Shown here one piece after another: positions 29,418 to 38,433 of a DNA stretch of 64,000 nucleotides. This DNA is from Colwellia sp. 1_MG-2023. GTDB taxonomy: Bacteria; Pseudomonadota; Gammaproteobacteria; Enterobacterales; Alteromonadaceae. Below the pieces are notes generated by a model. It was not told the origin of the DNA. It made no database searches and worked only from the letters and a program-made list of their open reading frames with translations. The translations under genes were made by a program, and so were the position numbers. Each line of letters opens with the position of its first letter. Within the stretch, counting starts at the first letter, position 1. The stretch lies in NCBI RefSeq assembly GCF_030546755.1, contig NZ_JAUOPE010000016.1, positions 47,024-111,023 of the forward strand, read 5' to 3'.

Positions 29418-31604
29418 TTAATTGTTTTGGATTGGTAAAATAATTGTTATCGTCACGCCTTTAGGATTATGATGATTACTTGCCTGTATATTACCTTGGT
29501 GAAATTGACAAATTAATCTCGCCATATAAAGCCCTAAACCTAAGTGGGGCCTTTTATTTTCAGCCGTTAATTCATTAAGATCTTGATGATTGTCTCTGAT
29601 TGAAATCATCGAATCAAATAGCCTTTCAGTCATCTCTTCTGGTAAATAACGGCCATTATTACTGATGTGTAGGGTTAATGAATTTGATTGTTGTTCAATA
29701 GCTAAAGTGATTTTTTTATCTTCACTAAATTCAACGGCATTACTGATCACTTTATCAAGCAGTTGAGCGATATGTTCAGGAGAGCCATTCATGGTGACTT
29801 TTTCATCGCTAAAATTTGTTTGAAAATGATAGTTTTCATAAATTTGTCGATAACCTTGTAAACAGCCATTTAATACCTGATAAAAATTAAAGGTAATACA
29901 GTCGGTATTTTTTAACATTTGCTCTAATCTAGTAGCTTCACTCATGTTGGTTAAAATTAAATTTAGTCGGTTTAATCCTTGCTGTGCTCTTTCAATATAA
30001 GCATTTGAATGGGGGGAATGTTGATTTTGAATGGTTAGATTCTCTAATGATGTTCTAACGACAGCAATTGGTGTTCTTAGTTCATGAGATAGGCGTGATG
30101 ACATATTTTCGAGGTAATGGTTATATTGGCTCAATCGACTTACCGCCGTTGAAAAACTGCGAGAAAGATCGCCAATCTCATCATTTTTAGTCGATGCTGT
30201 CATCGCTTCATTTATTCTCCCGTGTTCATCAATCGCCTGTTCTGCTTGGTTTCGTAATGCTCTGATCCTATTCGAGATCCTTGATGCGAAAAAAAAGAAA
30301 GCCATAATACCAAAAATCATGATCGCTAATATGCTAGTAAATAACTTTTCTAAAGCTTGATTTCTAACGGTTCGAATACCATTGTTGGTTTCTTCTACTA
30401 TCACAGCTCCATGTACTTTATTACCAAAATAAATGGGATATGCAGCTGTTAAAATAACGGCTTTATTATCACTAGAAAGTCGCCATTGTGATTGAGGTAT
30501 TCCTTGTAAGGCTGATTCTATGTGTTTGCCTGTAAGGTTTTGTGCATCATAAAGTTGATCAATAAAGGCTTTAGGTGGCTGAGTGAGTAAACGTTTAAAC
30601 AGAGGTTTTAAAAGTGCTTGTAACTCTGTGCGCCATGAATCTTCTTGGTTTATGCTATTTTTTTGCCATAGCCCATTGGCAGCTTGTATATCGCCAGCCT
30701 TTGCAAGCACGCGATGATGTTGATCAACTACCCAAACACTGGAATTGGTGTAACTCATTCCTTTAACGATACGTTCTATTTCAGGTGATGGTACTAATAT
30801 GGTGCCTAACGAGTCTTTATTGGTTGTATTTGCGCTAGCAATCGTACTTTTTGTCTGTCCAAAGGGTTCATCAACATCGTGAATTGAAAAAGCTAAATTA
30901 TCACTAATGTTTTTAAGCGGAATTCGAAACTCAATATTATAACCTTGTGGTGTTTCAAGCCATTTCCCTTGTATAAAAAGCGCCGGTGTAGGAGGAATAA
31001 TTTCGTCATCTTGTATTTGAAATACATCTAACCATCCAGCATGCTTATTTGCCACAAGGTAGCGTTGAAATCTGCCTTGTGGAGTGGTGAAGGCTAATTC
31101 TAAACGGTCATTTAATTCAATACTTCGGGCATTGTTATCGCGATAGATGACATTGTCATCGACAACACTGACAAAAAAATAAAGATATTTATCATATTTT
31201 CCCACTGCTGCAGTGTAATTATTTGATAACTTTTCAATGGTTAATGGTAATGTATTCTGGTTGTTGGTTAGCTGGTTATCAACACCGTAATAATGTGATT
31301 TGGCAAGATAATTTGGCCAATCTTGATGGCTACCATCTAAATTAATTGGGTGATTAAGTTGGTAGCCGTATAAATCTTTGCCTTTTTCAACACTAGGTAA
31401 AAAGCTTGCTTGATTGTTAAAAAGATTAGGCCGTTCATGTAACGCAGTCGCTAAGGCACGGGCAGTACCTATGATGGTTTGCTCTTGACCAAACCTTAAA
31501 TACTTTTCCATCTCCCATACATATTGATAACCAAACCAAGGGATAGCGACTAAAAATGAGGAAAGCAGTAATAACTTGCTTCGCAAACCGAATCTAAACT
31601 GCAT
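29418..31604 (-). CDS. pdsS: Histidine kinase of the proteobacterial dedicated sortase system
   Basis: 728 residues. An N-terminal anchor (about 10-25) is followed by a long periplasmic region, a second TM segment near 420-440, a HAMP-like linker, an H-box SHELRTPIAVVR (near 507-518) and a C-terminal ATPase ending. The long periplasmic region and gene neighbours match the PdsS family. It forms an operon with the response regulator, whose stop overlaps its start by 1 nt. The signal sensed is unknown. Confidence 0.85.
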   Translation of the reverse strand: MQFRFGLRSKLLLLSSFLVAIPWFGYQYVWEMEKYLRFGQEQTIIGTARALATALHERPNLFNNQASFLPSVEKGKDLYGYQLNHPINLDGSHQDWPNYLAKSHYYGVDNQLTNNQNTLPLTIEKLSNNYTAAVGKYDKYLYFFVSVVDDNVIYRDNNARSIELNDRLELAFTTPQGRFQRYLVANKHAGWLDVFQIQDDEIIPPTPALFIQGKWLETPQGYNIEFRIPLKNISDNLAFSIHDVDEPFGQTKSTIASANTTNKDSLGTILVPSPEIERIVKGMSYTNSSVWVVDQHHRVLAKAGDIQAANGLWQKNSINQEDSWRTELQALLKPLFKRLLTQPPKAFIDQLYDAQNLTGKHIESALQGIPQSQWRLSSDNKAVILTAAYPIYFGNKVHGAVIVEETNNGIRTVRNQALEKLFTSILAIMIFGIMAFFFFASRISNRIRALRNQAEQAIDEHGRINEAMTASTKNDEIGDLSRSFSTAVSRLSQYNHYLENMSSRLSHELRTPIAVVRTSLENLTIQNQHSPHSNAYIERAQQGLNRLNLILTNMSEATRLEQMLKNTDCITFNFYQVLNGCLQGYRQIYENYHFQTNFSDEKVTMNGSPEHIAQLLDKVISNAVEFSEDKKITLAIEQQSNSLTLHISNNGRYLPEEMTERLFDSMISIRDNHQDLNELTAENKRPHLGLGLYMARLICQFHQGNIQASNHHNPKGVTITIILPIQNN

Positions 31605-32332
31605 TATTTAGCTATGACCTGATCATCAGCCGTATTATTGAGGCCTTGTTCCCATCGATAGCCCATACCGTAAACCGTTTCGATACAATCAAAGTTTTTA
31701 TCATGTAGGTTAAACTTTTTTCTGATCCGTTTGATATGAGATGTGATCGTACTGTCATCAACGTAAATGTTTGAATCTTGCATAAGTTGTTGTCGGTTTT
31801 TAACATGGCCAGGTTTTTTAGCTAATGCATATACCATCCAAAATTCGGTAATGGTTAAATCTATGAGGTTACCTTGCCATTTCACTGTCATTCTTTGACT
31901 ATCAATCGTTAAATCTTGAACGGTCAGTAAATGGTCTTGCTCGGTAGGTTTATTTAAAGCATCTTCCCGTCTAAAAAGTGCAGAAATTCGTGCCGTTAAA
32001 TGGGGGAGACTAATATCTTTGGTTAAATAGTCGTCGGCACCAATTCGTAAGCCTGATACGGTATCGACATCATTATCGCGTGCGGTTAAAAAAATGATGG
32101 GTAAAGTGATAGATAAACTTCTTAACCATTGGCACAAGGTAAAACCGCCATCGTATTCTTGCTCAAGGCCAATATCTAAAATTACTAAATGAGGTAATTT
32201 AATACTAAAAGCCTGTGTGGCAGTAGTTCTATTGGCGTAAGTTTGCACTTGATAGCCTTGCGCGCGCAGTACGTCAGCGTAATTTTCTCTGATCGCAGCT
32301 TCATCTTCGACAATAGCAATTCTTTTTGACAT
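31604..32332 (-). CDS. pdsR: Response regulator of the proteobacterial dedicated sortase system
   Basis: 242 residues. The receiver domain has Asp53 (VILDIG) as the likely phosphoacceptor, Glu9/Asp10 in IVEDE and Lys105 in YLTKD. The C-terminal OmpR/PhoB-type winged helix (about 130-225) ends with YGMGYRW. It lies first in an operon with the kinase and should act on nearby target promoters such as that of PdsO. Confidence 0.87.
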   Translation of the reverse strand: MSKRIAIVEDEAAIRENYADVLRAQGYQVQTYANRTTATQAFSIKLPHLVILDIGLEQEYDGGFTLCQWLRSLSITLPIIFLTARDNDVDTVSGLRIGADDYLTKDISLPHLTARISALFRREDALNKPTEQDHLLTVQDLTIDSQRMTVKWQGNLIDLTITEFWMVYALAKKPGHVKNRQQLMQDSNIYVDDSTITSHIKRIRKKFNLHDKNFDCIETVYGMGYRWEQGLNNTADDQVIAK

Positions 32333-32593
32333 TTATATCTGTTTACCTAATTGAGTTTATATCAGTTATTAGAGCAATTATGTTCTGTTGACAACAACAC
32401 TATATAAAAGTTTATTGTTAAATTCTTGCATTTCGACACATTGCCATATTGTTGCCACATTTGTTCATTGTATCGCCATTATTGTGACCTTTTAATGGCT
32501 TTTTTAGTTGGTTTAATACTGTCAACACAAAGAGTTAAGTAAAAAAACTCTTGTATTTAATTTAAATCTAAAACAAACAATAAAGGTGACATC

Positions 32594-33418
32594 ATGAAAA
32601 ACGCGACGTTTAACCAAACCACTAAAAATCACGGTCTGAAAAAAACTTTGTTAGCCTGTTGCATTGCAACATCTTTGGTAACAGCGCCAACTATGGCAAA
32701 TGACGCATTGAAAACAGACGATATAAATAAAGCCCAGCAACATAAAAAATATGAAAATATAGGGTTTGGAAGTGGTCTTGTTTTAGGTGCTGTAGTAGCA
32801 GGTCCTGTCGGGGCGTTTGTTTCCGGCATTATTGGTGTCTTCACCGCAAAACATATTAATGTTAGTAATGATAAAGATGAATTAGTAGTGAAACTTTCAC
32901 AAGAGCAAAATAATCATCAACTCGCGTTAGCAAAATACCAGCAAAAAATGAAACAAATAGAGCAAGAATATCAAGATGAACTACTTGCATTACAAAACAG
33001 TCAACATAATACCACGCAACTACAAGCTGAGAATCTTTTGATGAGTTTACAGTTTTCAACGGGTTCAAGTGATATTCAACCACATTATCAAGATCAAATA
33101 GATTCATTAGTGACTTTATTAAAACAAGCCCCTGAATTGATGATAGATTTATCTGGCTATACTGACTTACAAGGTAATGAAGAGCTTAATCATGCCTTAT
33201 CAATTGCCCGTGTCAATGCCGTTAAACATGCCCTATTAGATAAAGGGATCACCGCTGAACGTATCAATTTGTTTGCTTTTGGTGAAGAATCACCAGTAGT
33301 TGCCAATAATCAACAAGAGGTGAGTTTCTATGACCGCCGTGTTGTGATCAAACTTAAAGCCAAGCCAGGACTAACAGATGACACGTTAAACCAACAACAA
33401 ACCGTAAGTAACTATTAA
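32594..33418 (+). CDS. pdsO: Sortase-associated OmpA-like protein PdsO
   Basis: 274 residues. It has a signal peptide (about 1-36), a Gly-rich membrane-like segment (about 55-92), a coiled-coil linker (about 98-145) and a C-terminal OmpA-like peptidoglycan-binding domain (about 150-262: LSGYTDLQGNEELNHALSIARVNAVKHAL in part, and GEESPV). It is divergent from pdsRS. In related genomes the sortase and its VIT/vWA target follow PdsO; here they do not. The partner machinery is therefore missing locally. Confidence 0.85.
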   Translation: MKNATFNQTTKNHGLKKTLLACCIATSLVTAPTMANDALKTDDINKAQQHKKYENIGFGSGLVLGAVVAGPVGAFVSGIIGVFTAKHINVSNDKDELVVKLSQEQNNHQLALAKYQQKMKQIEQEYQDELLALQNSQHNTTQLQAENLLMSLQFSTGSSDIQPHYQDQIDSLVTLLKQAPELMIDLSGYTDLQGNEELNHALSIARVNAVKHALLDKGITAERINLFAFGEESPVVANNQQEVSFYDRRVVIKLKAKPGLTDDTLNQQQTVSNY

Positions 33419-33438
33419 ATAGTTTTTACTTAAGCCTA

Positions 33439-33524
33439 GGGGCTGTTGATCTTTCGCGGTTAAAATTTGTTCGAGATAAAATCGTTTTAATCGCGGCGTG
33501 TAGTGTCTAGCTTAGTCATTTACT
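33439..33524 (+). repeat. Truncated copy of the GGGCTGTTGATCTTTCG element
   Basis: Starts GGGGCTGTTGATCTTTCGCGGTT and continues with CGTTTTAATCGCGGCGTGTAGTGTCTAGC, as in the element at 52917, but has no matching right inverted repeat. It sits just after pdsO. Confidence 0.65.
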
Positions 33525-33550
33525 TTTGTGAAAAGTTTTCGAGTAAAAGG

Positions 33551-33579
33551 AAAAACCAAGGTATTCACCTTGGTTTTTT
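33551..33579. terminator. Intrinsic terminator between pdsO and uspE-like gene
   Basis: AAAACCAAGGT, loop ATTC, ACCTTGGTTTT with a T run (33552-33562 and 33567-33577) between two convergent genes; works in both directions. Confidence 0.85.
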
Positions 33580-33635
33580 CACTAACTTATTAAGTACAAA
33601 TAGGGCAATGGTTTAACTTTACGATAAACCTATGC

Positions 33636-34565
33636 TTAATTAGCTAAGGGAGAAACATAACCATCGGGTTTTAAGGCTAAAACATCACAGTTTAAATTAT
33701 CAATCAAATGTTCCGCAGTATTACCAATAAGCGCCGCAGATAAACCCGTTCGACCAATGGTACCTAATATAACTAATTCAGCATCTAATTCATCCGCTAG
33801 TCTGACAATAATATCTTCTGGTAATCCTTCTTCTACATGAGTATTTTCTTTACTGATGGAAAATTTTTCGGCATGTTCATTCATCGCCTCAAGGTGATGA
33901 TTAAACATAGAATCATTATATTCGTTAGCATTAAATTCAGGAATTTCGATAGCAATATTAACGGGGGTTCCAGGGAAAGAATTAACTAAATGAACATTAG
34001 CTTTGATTAATTTTGATAAATTTATCGCTTCTTCGGTAATTTTAACATTAAGTGATTGATGCTCAGCTTCCGCACTACCAACATTTAACGCCGCTACTAT
34101 ATTACCATTCATTGGCCATAAGTGATCTTTAACTAATAATACTGGGCATGGGCACTTACGTAGTATATGCCAATCAGTTGGCGTAAATATCACTGATTTT
34201 AATTTATCGTGTTGATGTGTACCTTTAATCACTATATCAAAACCATTGTGTAAAACTTCTTCAATAATGGGTTCAAAGGGGCGATTATGCCAAATGACTT
34301 TGGTCGTGATTGAAATATTTTCTTTTGGTAAATCTTTAATTAATTCATTAAGCCATTGTAGACGATCCGTAATTAAAGATTCTCGCATAGCTTCTCTTTC
34401 ATCATTGGAAAGCATAGTGGTCATTTCATAGGAGAAATCATAAATAGATAAAAATGCCGTAATGGTCGCTTTAGTTTGTTTTGCTAGCTCTATCGCTCTT
34501 TTTAAAGCTTTTTGATCTTCTGTGGTTGGATCTATGATTGCTAAAATTTGATGATATTTTTCCAT
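33636..34565 (-). CDS. uspE: UspE-like tandem universal stress protein
   Basis: 309 residues, two Usp domains in tandem (about 4-145 and 160-300). The second has the GTIGRTGLSAALIGNTAEHLI nucleotide-binding loop (in part GTIGRTG and GNTAEHLI). Tandem Usp proteins of this size next to fnr are UspE-like. It is in the fnr neighbourhood, as in E. coli and Shewanella, so a role in redox/oxygen stress is likely. The signature ATP-loop in domain 1 is weaker. Confidence 0.85.
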   Translation of the reverse strand: MEKYHQILAIIDPTTEDQKALKRAIELAKQTKATITAFLSIYDFSYEMTTMLSNDEREAMRESLITDRLQWLNELIKDLPKENISITTKVIWHNRPFEPIIEEVLHNGFDIVIKGTHQHDKLKSVIFTPTDWHILRKCPCPVLLVKDHLWPMNGNIVAALNVGSAEAEHQSLNVKITEEAINLSKLIKANVHLVNSFPGTPVNIAIEIPEFNANEYNDSMFNHHLEAMNEHAEKFSISKENTHVEEGLPEDIIVRLADELDAELVILGTIGRTGLSAALIGNTAEHLIDNLNCDVLALKPDGYVSPLAN

Positions 34566-34754
34566 ATTGGCTCCAGATTGACTCAGGCTAATGATTAACT
34601 TTTAGTATAGTTATATTCTTATATAACACATAGTTGATGATTGTTTTAAATCAAAAAAGGCGGTTTTAATATAAGCTTATTTAGCCTATTAAATTTTAGT
34701 AGAAGTTACTGGAGTTTTTAGTGTGGAGAAGTTCTGAAAGAAAGCTAAGTGCTG

Positions 34755-35474
34755 CTATAACGCAGCACAATCTTCAAGTTTATCGTTATCTAAAATGGTA
34801 ATAAGCTTCCCATCTACTTTAATTAATTCATTTTTATTAAATTTATTTAATAATCGACTAATTGTTTCTACGGTTAATCCAATGTAATTACCAATATCAC
34901 TGCGGGTCATTGTTAATCTAAACTCGCTTGCTGATAAGCCTCGAGCATGATATCTAGCACTTAGGGCACAAAGAAACGTTGCAAGACGTTGTTCCGCATT
35001 TTTACGGTTAAGCAAGGTTAACATTTCTTGATCATTCTTTATTTCAGAGCTCATCATCCGAAGGATTTGTTTTTTAAGCTTTGGCATACTATTGGATAAA
35101 GAATCTAAGGTATTATAAGGGATTTCACATACCATTGAAGTTTCTAATGCTTTTGCAAAACTTGGGTGTTCAGACTCAGCAATCGCATCAAACCCTAGTA
35201 AATCACCAGCCAAATGAAAACCAGTTATTTGTTCTTCGCCACTTTCATTGACCGTGAAGGTTTTGAAAGTACCTGAGCGAATAGCATATAAAGACTGCAT
35301 TTGCTGGCCATCTTGAAACAGCTCTTCTCCTTTATGGATGGGGCGTTTTCGGTCAATGATATCATCGAGTGTTTTTAATTCATTTTCATTAAGAGAATAA
35401 GGTAAACAAAGCTCACTGATGCTACAGTTTTGACAATGTATATGTTGTTGTGAAGCGCTTTGATTCTTGTACAT
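34755..35474 (-). CDS. fnr: Fnr/EtrA oxygen-sensing transcription regulator
   Basis: 239 residues. Four cysteine ligands of the [4Fe-4S] cluster: Cys14, Cys17, Cys23 ([11 protein letters not shown]) and Cys116 (TSMVCEIP). The cNMP-binding fold includes [12 protein letters not shown]. The C-terminal HTH carries [20 protein letters not shown], with the Glu-Ser/Arg recognition pattern of Fnr (quoted in parts: [17 protein letters not shown]). Controls anaerobic respiration genes, probably including neighbours. Confidence 0.96.
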   Translation of the reverse strand: MYKNQSASQQHIHCQNCSISELCLPYSLNENELKTLDDIIDRKRPIHKGEELFQDGQQMQSLYAIRSGTFKTFTVNESGEEQITGFHLAGDLLGFDAIAESEHPSFAKALETSMVCEIPYNTLDSLSNSMPKLKKQILRMMSSEIKNDQEMLTLLNRKNAEQRLATFLCALSARYHARGLSASEFRLTMTRSDIGNYIGLTVETISRLLNKFNKNELIKVDGKLITILDNDKLEDCAAL

Positions 35475-35522
35475 ATTATCCTTAACAACCTAGGAGGTAA
35501 TTTATTTTACGAAGTTATGTTA

Positions 35523-36191
35523 TTAAATCATCAGTTGGTATGCAATCATTAACGTATATAAACCATATACAATTAGTAATAATGCCATGATTCTTTTAAA
35601 TATCGTTTGTTGTATTAATGATTTTATTTGCTCAAAACCAAATGAAACTGTTAATAAAGCAGGAAGCGTACCTAACCCGAAAAACATCATAATCAATCCT
35701 CCGTTCAACGCACTGCCGCTTGCTAGGGACCACGTAAGGGTTGAATAAACAAGCCCACAAGGTAACCATCCCCATAACACACCCAGAAAAAATGATTTTT
35801 TAATAGTATTTACTGGGATTAGTTTTTTACTAAAAGGTGAGATCACTTTCCAAATGTGCTTGCCGATGACTTCTACTTTGGTAAGCCACATTAGCCATTG
35901 TCCAATATACAAACCAAGCAAAATTAAAAATAACCCCGCGACCATTTTTAACATGATCACTGGAAATCCTAATGACTTTATAGCGAGAGAGCCTGAAAAA
36001 CCGGCAATGGCACCAATAAAAGTATAAGAAAGAATTCTGCCGATATTGTACGTCAATATATAAGGCAGGTTATTTTTTCGTTGCTTTGGTAAAGCAGACG
36101 TCAACATAGTTGTTATGCCGCCACACATAGCAATGCAATGTCCGCCTCCTAATAAACCTATGATGAAGGCTGAAAAAAAGTTTAGTTCCAT
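35523..36191 (-). CDS. TauE/SafE-family membrane exporter (cytochrome-oxidase-linked type)
   Basis: 222 residues with six or seven TM segments. The N-terminal GGGHCIAMCGG motif (15-25) is the metal-binding-like signature of the cytochrome-oxidase-associated members of this family. It is upstream of fnr in the same direction, a neighbourhood usual near cco genes, though ccoGISH are not in view here. Substrate unproved; copper or sulfite-type transport is inferred from family. Confidence 0.78.
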   Translation of the reverse strand: MELNFFSAFIIGLLGGGHCIAMCGGITTMLTSALPKQRKNNLPYILTYNIGRILSYTFIGAIAGFSGSLAIKSLGFPVIMLKMVAGLFLILLGLYIGQWLMWLTKVEVIGKHIWKVISPFSKKLIPVNTIKKSFFLGVLWGWLPCGLVYSTLTWSLASGSALNGGLIMMFFGLGTLPALLTVSFGFEQIKSLIQQTIFKRIMALLLIVYGLYTLMIAYQLMI

Positions 36192-36432
36192 TTTTTATTA
36201 TATTTACCAATCAATTAAGCCAATATTAACATTTTTATTTAAAGGGATATAGTTACTTAAATAGTTAAGGTTAAACAGCCATTGACTGAGTTGATGATTG
36301 AGTTTTCATAACAGCGAGTAATTTTGTTAACTATCTCGTTGCATGTCATACTAAAACTTATAGATTGTATAAAAATATCAGATACTCCATGAAGACCGAG
36401 AAAGATGATATGAAGATTAAAAAGGGCAATTC

Positions 36433-37362
36433 ATGCAACAAATGATTGAACGGGCGTTAACGCAAATTGAGCGCTATGTTATTGGTAAGCCTGAACAAGT
36501 GAAATTAGCATTGGCTTGTTTATTAGCAAAAGGACATTTGTTAATTGAAGACCTACCTGGCATGGGCAAAACAACTTTAGCGCATGTGCTTGCCTCTTCG
36601 TTAGGGCTAAGTTATCAACGAGTACAGTTTACGAGTGATTTATTACCGGCAGATGTGATTGGGGTGTCTATTTTTGATAGCGAAAAACATAGCTTCACAT
36701 TACATAAAGGGCCTGTTTTTAATCAAGTAGTGTTAGCTGATGAAATTAACCGAGCTAGTCCTAAAACACAAAGCGCACTATTAGAAGCAATGGAAGAAAA
36801 CCGTGTTAGTATAGATGGTACAACGCATTCTTTACCGACACCATTTTTTGTTATTGCCACACAAAACCCTTTGTTTCATGCCGGCACTTATCCATTACCA
36901 GAATCACAACTCGATCGTTTTATGATGCGTATATCTTTAGGTTTCCCTGATAAAAATGCCGAAAAGCAAATATTGAAATCATCAAATCAAACGTTAAATT
37001 ATGCTGATATCAAACCCGCCATTTCACTTGAACAACTTCAAAAGATTCAACGACATATTAATGATATTTATGTATCCGATGCTATTTTTGAATATATAAT
37101 TGCTTTGTTTCAACAAACGAGATCAGGGCAGCTATCTGTCAATCCACTTTCTCCAAGAGCCGGTAAAGCACTTGTTGCCGCTGCTAAAGCATGGGCTTTT
37201 ATCGATAATCGCGATCATGTTTTACCTGATGATATTAAATCAGTTTTTACAAGTGTTTGTGAACATAGAATGGTCGGTCGAACTTCACAAGGCAATGAGT
37301 CGCTGTCTAAACAAGTTCTCTCGATGGTTGATAGCGAACAATCGAATTATACAGAAAATTAA
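36433..37362 (+). CDS. MoxR-family AAA+ ATPase
   Basis: 309 residues. Walker A GMGKT at 43-47 (EDLPGMGKTTLA), Walker B LADE near 101-104 (VVLADEINRASPK) and the MEENRVSIDG and ATQNPLFHAGTYPLPE blocks. First of three genes (MoxR, DUF58, transglutaminase). MoxR ATPases assist assembly or activation of client proteins, often vWA proteins. ATG 36433 is the start. Confidence 0.95.
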   Translation: MQQMIERALTQIERYVIGKPEQVKLALACLLAKGHLLIEDLPGMGKTTLAHVLASSLGLSYQRVQFTSDLLPADVIGVSIFDSEKHSFTLHKGPVFNQVVLADEINRASPKTQSALLEAMEENRVSIDGTTHSLPTPFFVIATQNPLFHAGTYPLPESQLDRFMMRISLGFPDKNAEKQILKSSNQTLNYADIKPAISLEQLQKIQRHINDIYVSDAIFEYIIALFQQTRSGQLSVNPLSPRAGKALVAAAKAWAFIDNRDHVLPDDIKSVFTSVCEHRMVGRTSQGNESLSKQVLSMVDSEQSNYTEN

Positions 37363-37385
37363 CCCTTGTTGATCGGTATGTATTA

Positions 37386-38390
37386 ATGTTTATCCACTTT
37401 AAACGAAAAATTTATCACTATGTTAATCATGGATTTAACGCTTGGTTAAATCGTCGGATGCCAAGTAAAGCCAATCAACGACTGGCACAAAATAACATTT
37501 TTATTTTACCAACCCGCTTTGGTGTTGCGTTTATCGTTTTTATTCTTTTGCTATTTATTCTGGGCACTAATTACCAAAATAATCTGATCATTATTATGTG
37601 TTATTTATTTAGTAGCTTATTTCTGACAACCATGTTTTACACTTACTTTAATATGGCTGGGTTAACAATATCAGCCACAGGTGTTTATAACGGATTTGTT
37701 GAAGAAACACTGTTTATTCCTGTCGAAATATCGTCGCAAAATGTAAAGCAATCGTTTGCCATTAATTTTACAGAGCATCACAAGGTTAATCTGATGTCGG
37801 TGAACAAACCGCACATTTTAAATGTACCTGTTCAATTTAATACTCGTGGTAAACATACTCTCAATCGTTTAATTATCAAAAGTGAATTCCCATTAGGGCT
37901 TTTTCAATGCTGGACAAAATTAAAATTCGATATTGACGTGATTTGTTATCCTAAACCCCTTAAATGTGTTGATGTAACCCAGGGAGTGAATCTTGATGAT
38001 GCTAATAAACGACCAAATGGCGAATCATCACACAGAATCAAAGGCGAAGACTTTTACGAATTGAAACCCTATAAAATAGGAGAGCCACTTAGTCATATTG
38101 CATGGAAGCATGTTGCTAAAGGTGATTTATGGCAAACAAAACATTATAGCCAATCACAAAGTCATTATAACGTGCTTAGTATTAACGATATGCCAAGTCA
38201 TTCATGGGAAAATAGGGTTAGTAACCTTTGTTATTTAGTGCTTCAGTATCAGCAAGCAGGCATAGAGTACGGCTTACAAATTCCAGGAAAAGTTGAACAT
38301 AATATCATTGCAATAAATTCAGGTGAAAATCATTTAAAGCAGTGTTTAACCGCTTTGGCTATATGCGATTCTCCTCAAATAAATACATAA
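37386..38390 (+). CDS. DUF58-domain protein
   Basis: 334 residues. Two adjacent TM segments (about 36-82) precede a C-terminal DUF58 domain (about 200-245) with RIKGEDFYELKPYKIGEPLSHIAWKHVAK in part (GEDFYELKPYKIGEP, HIAWKHVAK). It sits between MoxR and the transglutaminase, the classic three-gene cluster. Function is inferred from neighbours. Confidence 0.92.
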   Translation: MFIHFKRKIYHYVNHGFNAWLNRRMPSKANQRLAQNNIFILPTRFGVAFIVFILLLFILGTNYQNNLIIIMCYLFSSLFLTTMFYTYFNMAGLTISATGVYNGFVEETLFIPVEISSQNVKQSFAINFTEHHKVNLMSVNKPHILNVPVQFNTRGKHTLNRLIIKSEFPLGLFQCWTKLKFDIDVICYPKPLKCVDVTQGVNLDDANKRPNGESSHRIKGEDFYELKPYKIGEPLSHIAWKHVAKGDLWQTKHYSQSQSHYNVLSINDMPSHSWENRVSNLCYLVLQYQQAGIEYGLQIPGKVEHNIIAINSGENHLKQCLTALAICDSPQINT

Positions 38391-38433
38391 TTTTAACCCT
38401 GAATATCAACGAATTAATAAGGAGGGCTGGCAA

